Positions 42,907 to 50,036 of a stretch of DNA of 64,000 nucleotides are shown here, one piece after another. How positions within the stretch are numbered: position 1 is the stretch's first letter; each line of letters begins with the position of its first letter. The stretch spans positions 62,001 through 126,000 of the forward strand of contig DATGJP010000075.1 in the NCBI GenBank assembly GCA_035295125.1. The letters are read 5' to 3'. Below the pieces are notes generated by a model. The model had not been told where the DNA came from. It made no database searches and saw nothing but the letters and a program-made list of their open reading frames with translations. The translations under genes and the position numbers were made by a program. Source of the stretch: JAICMB01 sp035295125. Lineage in GTDB: Bacteria > Acidobacteriota > Terriglobia > Bryobacterales > Bryobacteraceae.

Positions 42907-43743
42907 ATGAGTGAATATCCCCGGCGCATCGTCTGCCTCACCGAAGAAACCACCGAGACGCTTTACCTGCTCGGCCAGGAGGCGCGGATTGTCGGAGTTT
43001 CCGGCTACACGGCGCGGCCGAGGGAAGCGCGGCTGAAGCCTAAGGTCTCGGCTTACATCAACGCCAAGTTCGACAAGATCATGGAACTGGAGCCGGACCT
43101 GGTGCTGGCGTTCTCGGACCTGCAGGCTGCGATCGTGAGTGAGCTCATGTCGCGCGGGTTGACCGTTTTCGCGTTCAACCAGCGAAGTGTGACTGAGATT
43201 CTGGAAATGATTCTCACGCTGGCGCGGATCGTGGGTGTTCCGGGACGCGGGGCGGCGCTGGTCGGCGAGCTACAAAAGGGTCTTCGCGATATTGCCGACT
43301 CGGCGGCGAAGTTTCCGAGCCGCCCCCGCGTGTTCTTTGAAGAATGGCATGATCCGCTCATCAGCGGCATTCGCTGGGTCGACGAGCTGATCGAGATCGC
43401 GGGTGGCGATCCGGTGTTCCCGGAATTGCGCGCGGGCCGGTCAGCCAGGGAGCGCACGCTCGATCCCACCGCCGTGCCGGCACGGGATCCTGAAGTGGTG
43501 ATCGCGTCATGGTGCGGGCGCAAGGTAAACAAGGATTTCATCCGTTCGCGGCCGGGCTGGGATACCGTCTCGGCGGTTAGTAATGGTCACATCTACGAGA
43601 TCAAGTCCACATACATTTTGCAGCCGGGACCGGCCTCTTTAACCGAAGGCGTCCGGCAACTCCATAAAATTCTTGCCCACGTGGCCGGCGCTTCTGTTCC
43701 GACGGAATTGGCGCCGGCCGAGCTCAAAGGAACGGCGCAATGA
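42907..43743 (+). CDS. BtuF-like cobalamin-binding protein without a signal peptide
   Basis: The 278-residue protein has the same fold as the upstream BtuF (RRIVCLTEETTETLYLLGQE, IVGVSGYTARPREARLKPKV, ARIVGVPGRGAALVGEL, SNGHIYEIKSTYILQPGPA). It starts MSEYPRRIVCL with no hydrophobic leader, so it should stay in the cytoplasm. The motif FFEEWHDPLISGIRWVDELI is typical of proteins labelled cobalamin-binding in such operons. It may hold or hand on corrinoids inside the cell, or be exported by other means. It overlaps bluB by four bases. Confidence 0.82.
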   Translation: MSEYPRRIVCLTEETTETLYLLGQEARIVGVSGYTARPREARLKPKVSAYINAKFDKIMELEPDLVLAFSDLQAAIVSELMSRGLTVFAFNQRSVTEILEMILTLARIVGVPGRGAALVGELQKGLRDIADSAAKFPSRPRVFFEEWHDPLISGIRWVDELIEIAGGDPVFPELRAGRSARERTLDPTAVPARDPEVVIASWCGRKVNKDFIRSRPGWDTVSAVSNGHIYEIKSTYILQPGPASLTEGVRQLHKILAHVAGASVPTELAPAELKGTAQ

Positions 43744-44423
43744 GGTTTTCAGAGGAAGAGCGGCGGGGTGTGTATCGCGCCATCTACGAGCGTCGCGATA
43801 TTCGCGCGCACTTCCTTCCCGATCCCGTACCGGATGAGGTCCTCGGCCGGCTGCTTGATGCGGCGCACCACGGGCCATCCGTCGGATTCATGCAGCCGTG
43901 GGACTTCATTGTAATTCGCGATCGGGCTGTGCGAGCGGCCGTGCAGCAGTGTTTCCAGGGAGCGAACGGGCGTGCCTCGGAGACATACGACGGCGAGAGG
44001 CGCGCGCTTTATGACAACTTGAAGCTGGCTGGTATTGTCGACGCGCCCGTGAATCTCTGTATCACGTGCGATCGAAACCGCGCTCGGGGAGCGGGGCTCG
44101 GACGGCAAACGGATCCGTCCACCGATCTTTATTCCACGGTCTGTGCCGTGCAGAATTTTTGGCTGGCGGCACGGGCCGAGTCAGTTGGGGTCGGCTGGGT
44201 CAGCATTCTCGATTTTGACGCCCTCAAGGCTTTGCTTGGTATTCCGCCTGCTGTCACCGTGGTTGCCTACTTGTGTGTCGGATACGTCTCCGAATTTCCA
44301 TCGCGTCCCGATCTCGAAGTAAAGGGCTGGGAACAGCGTGAGAGTCTCGCGCGGTTGGTTCATTTCGACCGCTGGGGCGTTCAGGCAGCAGCGCAGCAAG
44401 ACGCGACACCGTCCTCGCCATGA
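43740..44423 (+). CDS. bluB: 5,6-dimethylbenzimidazole synthase
   Basis: The 227-residue flavin-destructase has the BluB features: YRAIYERRDIRAHFLPDPVP for FMN binding, LLDAAHHGPSVGFMQPWDF, GRQTDPSTDLYSTVCAVQNF and GVGWVSILD. It cuts reduced FMN in the presence of oxygen to give the lower ligand of cobalamin. Its presence with cobT shows that the organism makes true cobalamin aerobically. Both ends overlap neighbours in the pattern ATGA. Confidence 0.95.
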   Translation: MRFSEEERRGVYRAIYERRDIRAHFLPDPVPDEVLGRLLDAAHHGPSVGFMQPWDFIVIRDRAVRAAVQQCFQGANGRASETYDGERRALYDNLKLAGIVDAPVNLCITCDRNRARGAGLGRQTDPSTDLYSTVCAVQNFWLAARAESVGVGWVSILDFDALKALLGIPPAVTVVAYLCVGYVSEFPSRPDLEVKGWEQRESLARLVHFDRWGVQAAAQQDATPSSP

Positions 44424-45925
44424 GTGCTCGTGCCCTCATGGTTCTTGGAACGGCGTCGCACGTCGGCAAGTCGCTGTTGACGGCCGCGCTGGGCAGGATC
44501 TTCGCCGATGAAGGCTATCGAGTCGCGCCTTTCAAGGCCCAAAACATGTCGTTGAATTCGGCCGCAACACCGGATGGGCGCGAGATCGGCCGAGCTCAGG
44601 CACTGCAGGCGGAGGCGTGTCGCGTGCCGGCTCGTGCAGAAATGAACCCCATATTGCTCAAACCGTCGTCGGACACGTCGTCGCAGGTGGTCGTTCTGGG
44701 ACGTGTGTGGGGACAGTCGACCGCCGCCGATTACCACCAGGGCCGCGTCGAAGAGCTGTTTCCTATCGTGGTTCAGAGCTATCATGCGCTTGCCCAGGAG
44801 CACGACATCATCGTGATTGAAGGGGCGGGATCGCCTGCCGAGATCAACCTTAAGGTCCACGACATCGTCAACATGCGAATGGCGCAGGCGGCTCGTGCGA
44901 ATTGTCTGCTGGTGGGCGACATCGATCGAGGCGGAGTGTTTGCGGCCCTGCTGGGCACGCTCGAACTGCTGGATTCGTGCGAACGGGAGCTCATCCATGC
45001 TTTTGTGGTGAATAAGTTTCGAGGAGACGTGAAGCTGCTTGAGCCGGGGCTTGAAATGATCTCCAAAAGAATCGGACTGCCGTGTGCGGGCGTGGTGCAT
45101 TATCTTGCGGAGACGGGCCTGGACGAAGAAGATAGCGTTGCGCTGGAGGATCGGCGCGGGTTCACGTCCCTGCCCGCGCAAGGCATGCTTCGTATCGGTG
45201 TCCTGGCATTTCCGCATCTCGCGAATTTCACCGATTTCGACGCCTTGCGCGCGGAGCCGTCCGTTGCACTTGGTTTCATCGATCGTCCCGAAGACCTGGC
45301 GTCTCTCGATCTTCTGATCCTTCCCGGTTCCAAGCAGACGCTGAACGATCTCGCCTGGCTGCGTAAGCGAGGTTTCGAACGCGGGATTCTTGACTTTCAT
45401 GGCGGCGCAGGAATTGCCGGCATTTGCGGCGGCATGCAGATGCTGGGATATTCGATTGACGATCCGGGTGGAGCTGAGAGCAACGGCGCGCCTTCCTGCG
45501 CGAGGGGTTTGGGGATCCTGCCGATTGACACCGTTCTCGAAGCGGAGAAAACGACACGAATGGTTCGTGGGAGCGCCGGCTTGGGCGAGTTCCACGGTTA
45601 TGAAATTCATCTCGGCGAGACCGTCTACCGAGAGGGCGCCCGCGAGTTTGCCAGGATCCGGCGAGAGGGAGACGACACGAGTCGTCGGGACGGTGCGATT
45701 GCGGCAACCGAACGAGCTTTCGGGTCATATGTTCACGGCCTGTTTCAGGACGACGCGTTTCGCCACTCGTTTCTCGCCGAAGCACGCCGGGCCTGCGGTC
45801 TTCCGCCCGTTACGGAGTGGGCCTGCGTTTCCGCCGAGCGAGAGGCGAGGATCGATCGGTGGGCGAACCATGTGCGCCGGTCGCTCGACATGCGGCTGAT
45901 TCACAGCCTGGTGGGAATGACATGA
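44420..45925 (+). CDS. cobQ/cbiP: Cobyric acid synthase
   Basis: The 501-residue amidotransferase has an N-terminal P-loop-like motif (LGTASHVGKSLLTAAL), FKAQNMSLNSAATPDGREIG, EGAGSPAEINLK and GDIDRGGVFAALLGT. Its C-terminal glutamine amidotransferase domain has Cys in AGICGGMQMLG and a late His in YVHGLF. It amidates side chains b, d, e and g. The length is normal. It is coupled to cobT by a four-base overlap. Confidence 0.97.
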   Translation: MSARALMVLGTASHVGKSLLTAALGRIFADEGYRVAPFKAQNMSLNSAATPDGREIGRAQALQAEACRVPARAEMNPILLKPSSDTSSQVVVLGRVWGQSTAADYHQGRVEELFPIVVQSYHALAQEHDIIVIEGAGSPAEINLKVHDIVNMRMAQAARANCLLVGDIDRGGVFAALLGTLELLDSCERELIHAFVVNKFRGDVKLLEPGLEMISKRIGLPCAGVVHYLAETGLDEEDSVALEDRRGFTSLPAQGMLRIGVLAFPHLANFTDFDALRAEPSVALGFIDRPEDLASLDLLILPGSKQTLNDLAWLRKRGFERGILDFHGGAGIAGICGGMQMLGYSIDDPGGAESNGAPSCARGLGILPIDTVLEAEKTTRMVRGSAGLGEFHGYEIHLGETVYREGAREFARIRREGDDTSRRDGAIAATERAFGSYVHGLFQDDAFRHSFLAEARRACGLPPVTEWACVSAEREARIDRWANHVRRSLDMRLIHSLVGMT

Positions 45926-46971
45926 CACCTGAATCGCGTCTGAATAGCTTAATCGAATCCATCGAGCCGGTGGACCCTGCGTGGGTCGATCGTGCGCGGG
46001 CGCGCCAGCTTCAGCTCACCAAGCCGCCCGGAAGCCTCGGCCGTCTCGAGGAGATTGCGAATCGCCTGGCGTCCATCCAGGGAACCCTGGCTCCGATGGC
46101 CAGCCCTTCGAAAATTGTGCTGTTCGCGGGTGACCATGGGGTTTGCGCGGAAGGAGTGAACCCCTACCCGCAGGCCGTCACCGCCCAGATGGTGGCGAAC
46201 TTCCTCCGCGGCGGCGCGGCCATTAATGCGCTTGCCCGCGTTGCAGGCTCCGATTTGCAGATCGTGGACGCAGGTGTCGCGTTCGAGCTTCCGGTGACCG
46301 ACGGTCTCATCTGCCGCGCCGTTGCTCGAGGCACGCGCAACTTCTGCCAGGAACCGGCGATGACGCGCGAGCAGGCAATCGATGCGGTTCTGTTGGGTGT
46401 CGAGATGGTGGGGAAGGATTATCCTGTGCTTGGAATTGGCGAAATGGGCATTGGAAACACTACATCCGCAAGCGCCCTGACTGCGGTGCTGACGGGCCTT
46501 CCAGCGGCTTCGGTGACGGGACAAGGCACCGGGGCCGGCGACGATTGTATGAGGCGCAAGATATCGGCCGTCGAGCGCGGGCTGGCCCTGCACGGTACGC
46601 TTGTCAGCGACCCGATCGATATGCTGGCGCGGCTCGGCGGTTTTGAGATTGCGGGAATGTGCGGCGTTTGTCTAGGAGCCGCGGCCAATAAACAGGCAGT
46701 TGTCGTTGATGGCTTCATCTCAACCGCGGCCGCGGCGGTCGCGACGCGCATTCAGCCTCACGTGAGCGACTACCTGTTCGCCGCGCACCGTTCCACCGAG
46801 CCGGGTCATGTGCCGCTGCTCGAAATCATCGGCCAGCGTCCGCTGCTTGATCTCGGAATGCGGTTGGGAGAAGGAACCGGCGCGGCGCTCGCGATTCCGA
46901 TCCTTCGGGCGGCGGTTGAGGCTTTCACGAAGATGGCCACCTTCGAATCGGCGGGCGTTTCCGAGACATGA
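45922..46971 (+). CDS. cobT: Nicotinate-nucleotide--dimethylbenzimidazole phosphoribosyltransferase
   Basis: The 349-residue enzyme starts at the ATG at 45922, within the cobQ stop overlap. It shows QLTKPPGSLGRLEEIANRLA, FAGDHGVCAEGVNPYPQAVT, GIGEMGIGNTTSASAL and the catalytic Glu region LGEGTGAALAIPIL. It activates the lower ligand made by BluB to alpha-ribazole phosphate. A longer frame upstream lies inside cobQ and is rejected. It is coupled to cobS. Confidence 0.97.
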   Translation: MTPESRLNSLIESIEPVDPAWVDRARARQLQLTKPPGSLGRLEEIANRLASIQGTLAPMASPSKIVLFAGDHGVCAEGVNPYPQAVTAQMVANFLRGGAAINALARVAGSDLQIVDAGVAFELPVTDGLICRAVARGTRNFCQEPAMTREQAIDAVLLGVEMVGKDYPVLGIGEMGIGNTTSASALTAVLTGLPAASVTGQGTGAGDDCMRRKISAVERGLALHGTLVSDPIDMLARLGGFEIAGMCGVCLGAAANKQAVVVDGFISTAAAAVATRIQPHVSDYLFAAHRSTEPGHVPLLEIIGQRPLLDLGMRLGEGTGAALAIPILRAAVEAFTKMATFESAGVSET

Positions 46972-47699
46972 TGCGTCAGTTTTGCGCCGGCCTGACGCTG
47001 CTCACGCGCATTCCGGTGCCGGTGCGGTGGTCATATTCGATCGAAGACGTAGCACGATCGATGCGTTGGTTCCCTTTGATCGGCGCGCTCATTGGCCTGG
47101 TTTACGCCGGAACGTCGTGGCTTTGCGCGCTGCGGCTCCCGGCATTGGTGAGCGCGACGTTGATTGTCGTGGTCGAGGCAGTGCTTACGGGGGCGCTCCA
47201 CTTTGACGGATTGGCCGACACGGCGGACGGTTTTGGAGGCGGCCGCACCCGCGAAGACGTGCTGCGAATCATGCGCGACCATGCGGTCGGTGCTTATGGC
47301 GTCGTTGCCGTCGCGCTGGCCGTCGCGCTGAAGATTACCACTGTGAGCGCCCTGATCGACCGTCACAACGCGGTGGTGTATCTCGTAATTGCGCCCGCGC
47401 TGGGCCGTTGGTCGTCCGTAGTCGCGAGTGCGATGCTGCCCTACGCGCGGCGCGATGAAAGAGGAGTTCCGGACCTGATCGGGCACACAGAATGGATGGT
47501 TGCGACGGTGTTTGCGATTGCGCTCGCTGCGGGTTTCGCGCAGTGGCGCGGAGTTTTGGCCTGCGTCCTGGTCGCCGCGGTGTCGGTGATTTGGTGCGTC
47601 ATTTGCCGGCGACGCATTGGCGGGGTGACGGGCGACACGCTGGGCGCTCTTACCGAGGTAACGGAACTATCGGTCTACCTGCTAGCAGTCGGATGTTAG
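46968..47699 (+). CDS. cobS: Adenosylcobinamide-GDP ribazoletransferase (cobalamin synthase)
   Basis: The 243-residue membrane protein has about six helices and the CobS signature GALHFDGLADTADGFGGG followed by RTREDVLRIMRDHAVGAYGV, whose acidic residues bind magnesium. It joins adenosylcobinamide-GDP to alpha-ribazole. It is the last gene of the operon; no cbiB, cobC or cobD is found here. tRNA-Sec begins nine bases after its stop. Confidence 0.96.
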   Translation: MMRQFCAGLTLLTRIPVPVRWSYSIEDVARSMRWFPLIGALIGLVYAGTSWLCALRLPALVSATLIVVVEAVLTGALHFDGLADTADGFGGGRTREDVLRIMRDHAVGAYGVVAVALAVALKITTVSALIDRHNAVVYLVIAPALGRWSSVVASAMLPYARRDERGVPDLIGHTEWMVATVFAIALAAGFAQWRGVLACVLVAAVSVIWCVICRRRIGGVTGDTLGALTEVTELSVYLLAVGC

Positions 47700-47708
47700 A
47701 ATCGCGTT

Positions 47709-47799
47709 GGAAGCTAGTCTTGGCCGGTGCTGGGCCTGGTCTTCAAAACCAGCGTGCGGCACTTTGTGTCGCGGTGGGTTCGACTCCCACTAGCTTCCG
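47709..47799 (+). tRNA. selC: tRNA-Sec (anticodon UCA)
   Basis: The gene shows the hallmarks of selenocysteine tRNA. It has an eight-pair acceptor stem (GGAAGCTA with TAGCTTCC), a six-pair D stem, the anticodon stem CTGGT/ACCAG with loop CTTCAAA giving anticodon TCA, and a long variable arm (GCGGCAC with GTGTCGC). The T arm is GTGGG TTCGACT CCCAC. The discriminator is G, followed by an encoded CCA at 47800-47802. The host should therefore insert selenocysteine, though no selA, selB or selenoprotein gene is visible here. Its 3' end is the island attachment site. Confidence 0.95.
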
Positions 47800-47803
47800 C
47801 CAG
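47777..47803. repeat. attL core (3' end of tRNA-Sec)
   Basis: The segment covers the T arm, the acceptor 3' strand and CCA of selC (GGTTCGACTCCC ... CTTCCGCCAG). It is identical to 56821-56847. It also holds the stop codon and last codons of the island integrase on the minus strand. Confidence 0.9.
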
Positions 47804-48989
47804 CTTGTTGCTTTAGTTTCAATAACTTGCCGACCGGTTTTCGAACTGTACCAGATTTTGTACCAGAAAAATCAAGCTTCGCAGTAGCCGCGTCGAGGAT
47901 GCGCTGAAAGGATTGGACGAACGGCGCATAGTGCTTCTCCGTGGTTCTGATGCTCGTGTGCCCAAGCAAAAGTTGAACGGTCCTAAGATCCTCTCCCTGT
48001 TCCAGCAGGCGAACAGAAAATGTATCGCGGAAGCGGTGCGGATGGCCTTTGACGTTGGCAACCTTGAGGACACGAGAAACCGTCCTCCGTGCGTTTCCGA
48101 TTGCGGTCGACAACTTCGATGTTCCGTTCCAGAAGAAATACCCGCTTCCATCGATCGGCAACGCCTGTAAGGCATCGACTGCGGGCTGTCCCAGTCGCAC
48201 GTAAAGTGGGCTTCCTGTTTTCATCACCCGAAGCAGCAGACGGCCAGTCGAGAGATCGACCGTCTTACGTTCGAGCTTAACCACGTCGCTGATCCGCAGT
48301 CCCGAATAGAGCATCGCCAGAACGAACGCACGAGCCCTCAGGCGCGTTTGTTCGAGTGCGAAAGGGTTATCGTCAGGGAGATTGTCGCAGGCCTTTAGAA
48401 TGGCTTGTACGTCGCCCTGTGAGAATGGCAACGTCGGTGGGCCATCTTCACGCGGCGGCTCCAGGTCCTTGGCGAAGTTCTTCGCGATCCACTCTCGCTT
48501 CACAGAGAACGCGCAGAATGCTCGAAGAGTCTCAAGCTCTTTGCCGCTGGTCGACGGAGCTATCTCGACGAGGGTCCCATCTTTTCGTGGTGCCTTCCGG
48601 CTTGCGCGGAAGTCGGTGAGCAACCCGAGGTCAACCTGATCCACATACTTGACGCCGCGTCCGCTAGCAAATACGGATAAGTGTTCAAGCGTCTTGTCAT
48701 AGCTTCGGACCGTCGATGCTTTTAGCCGTCGCGCGCGGCAGTCGCCCAGGTACGACTGGACCGCATCAATGAGCGTCGGCTCGGTCTTCATCACTTCTGA
48801 GGGAGAGTCCTCCCATTTGTCGACGCGCTTTTCAGCCCGTTTCCAGTCGCGAAGTCCCACCGATCGGCGAAATCGCTTACCTTCGATTTCGCCATCGCAC
48901 CAAATGGGGCACCGACAGGCGTGGGTGTAGTATTGGCCTTTCTCACGGTGCGGGCAATCGACACTATGACGGCGATAGAGCTTCAACAT
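47790..48989 (-). CDS. Tyrosine recombinase (integrase) of island 1
   Basis: The product has about 399 residues from the ATG at 48989. The N-terminus has a likely zinc-binding set (CPH, then CRCPIW). A SAM-like core-binding domain follows (about residues 75-160), then the catalytic domain with Arg in YSGLRISDVVKLE, HRFRDTFSVRLL, LLGHTSIRTTEKHY and the tyrosine in that last motif. The stop codon and last four codons lie in the tRNA-Sec acceptor stem. The protein inserts and excises the island at selC. It is related to the second integrase at 56944. Confidence 0.92.
   Translation of the reverse strand: MLKLYRRHSVDCPHREKGQYYTHACRCPIWCDGEIEGKRFRRSVGLRDWKRAEKRVDKWEDSPSEVMKTEPTLIDAVQSYLGDCRARRLKASTVRSYDKTLEHLSVFASGRGVKYVDQVDLGLLTDFRASRKAPRKDGTLVEIAPSTSGKELETLRAFCAFSVKREWIAKNFAKDLEPPREDGPPTLPFSQGDVQAILKACDNLPDDNPFALEQTRLRARAFVLAMLYSGLRISDVVKLERKTVDLSTGRLLLRVMKTGSPLYVRLGQPAVDALQALPIDGSGYFFWNGTSKLSTAIGNARRTVSRVLKVANVKGHPHRFRDTFSVRLLEQGEDLRTVQLLLGHTSIRTTEKHYAPFVQSFQRILDAATAKLDFSGTKSGTVRKPVGKLLKLKQQAGGS
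47847..47867. promoter_or_regulatory. Paired integrase arm-type sites, left
   Basis: TGTACCAGA occurs at 47847-47855 and 47859-47867 in the same orientation, 12 bases apart. The same word occurs twice, 10 bases apart, just inside the right end (56724-56742). Direct pairs flanking both core copies match the arm sites bound by tyrosine recombinases. They also lie within the integrase C-terminal coding region. Confidence 0.6.
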
Positions 48990-48996
48990 ATTGCGT

Positions 48997-49131
48997 TCAC
49001 ACCTTGATCTTCGTGGTCTCGGTCGATCCACGAACGCGCTTGTCGCCAATCGTGAAATCAATCCACCAGTGTGGCGACTGGCGGATCTCGCCGGTTTTTT
49101 GATCGCGGTATGTGGGGCGGTAGACGGACAT
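48997..49131 (-). CDS. 44-residue protein resembling an integrase N-terminal arm domain
   Basis: An ATG at 49131 opens a 44-codon frame: MSVYRPTYRDQKTGEIRQSP, then HWWIDFTIGDKRVRG and STETTKIKV. This matches the start of many other phage integrases (arm-site binding, SVYRRxYRDxKTG pattern), but here a stop follows and the full integrase starts seven bases on. The start overlaps or abuts the upstream 49134-49742 gene. It could be a remnant of a different integrase or a separate arm-site binding factor. Confidence 0.55.
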   Translation of the reverse strand: MSVYRPTYRDQKTGEIRQSPHWWIDFTIGDKRVRGSTETTKIKV

Positions 49132-49133
49132 GG

Positions 49134-49742
49134 TTACTTCTTTTCGACCTTGACTGCGGTTGCTCGCGCAATTGCACCGAGAATGAAATCCTTCCCGACC
49201 TCAGCGTGTTTGGTCTCAAGCCCCCTAATGAGAATATGTGACGTTAGTTGGACAACAGCTAGTGTGAATCGACCTCGCGCATTGAGCCGAAGCCACGAAC
49301 TGCATTCGCTTATGCCAGCGCTCTGAAACTTGTCGCACAGGACAGATGTTTCGGGATCGTCAAAACTCGCGGGCGAGTGCTGGTGTGCAAACCTGTTCCG
49401 GATTTCACGTACCACTCCCAGATCTTTATACATGACTTTTCCAATAAGGCCCATGCAGTATGCAAGATCTATTCTTGCGTCGAACGAATGCAGTGGTCGT
49501 GGGTAAACGAATAACCGGTCAGCGGTGTCGGATATCCGGATCAACGCTGCGCGGATCAAGGCCCGCACTGCATCATCCAGGAAAGCGGCACCCACAAGTG
49601 CGACGCCCCTATCGGTCTCCTTCTGCAGGTCCTCGATGAATCGAGTTGAGTCCGCTGAAAGCTCGTTTGGCGTTGGAATTGATCGTTTCGTTTTGGACAC
49701 CACACTACTTACAGCCTTCTTGTTCGCATTGCTCGACTTCAT
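49134..49742 (-). CDS. MltR/DUF4145-like helical protein
   Basis: The product has about 202 residues, with the ATG at 49742 preceded by GGAGGAAG. The central part (DRGVALVGAAFLDDAVRALI, HSFDARIDLAYCMGLIGK, YKDLGVVREIRNRFAHQH) matches the mannitol-repressor-like fold. The Arg-Asn-x4-His of the last motif is common to DUF4145-type proteins in phages and islands. A Lys/Ser-rich N-terminus precedes it. Its role is unknown; it may be island cargo. It overlaps the KGG-protein gene by four bases. Confidence 0.75.
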   Translation of the reverse strand: MKSSNANKKAVSSVVSKTKRSIPTPNELSADSTRFIEDLQKETDRGVALVGAAFLDDAVRALIRAALIRISDTADRLFVYPRPLHSFDARIDLAYCMGLIGKVMYKDLGVVREIRNRFAHQHSPASFDDPETSVLCDKFQSAGISECSSWLRLNARGRFTLAVVQLTSHILIRGLETKHAEVGKDFILGAIARATAVKVEKK

Positions 49743-49921
49743 TCTTCCTCCGCCGACTTCAGCTTCTTCTTTGCCTTCTTCCATCGTGCCTGTGCAGCGA
49801 TCCGAGCGACCTCGGACCGCTTCTCGGGAGTCAGCTTTTCCATGCGGGCTTGTCCACTCGCTTTCCCGCCCTTCTTCCCGATTTTGGCGAGGTACTGCGA
49901 GACGGCAGTCTTCTTAGGCAT
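49739..49921 (-). CDS. Small basic KGG-type protein
   Basis: The 60-residue protein, rich in Lys and Ala, contains KIGKKGGKASGQARMEKLTP and SEVARIAAQARWKKAKKKLK. This is the pattern of stress-induced KGG-repeat proteins that are common on mobile elements. It probably binds nucleic acid through its positive charge. The stop overlaps the MltR-like start (ATGA), so the two are co-translated. Confidence 0.75.
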   Translation of the reverse strand: MPKKTAVSQYLAKIGKKGGKASGQARMEKLTPEKRSEVARIAAQARWKKAKKKLKSAEEE

Positions 49922-50036
49922 TTCTTTTACTTCTATGCTGAAGCCGTTTCAGAAGAAAGTCAACCCATGTCTCTTGACATGCTGAAGCGCTTCGGCTGTA
50001 ACGGGCCGAGGTAAAACCAATTTTGCGGCTTCGACT

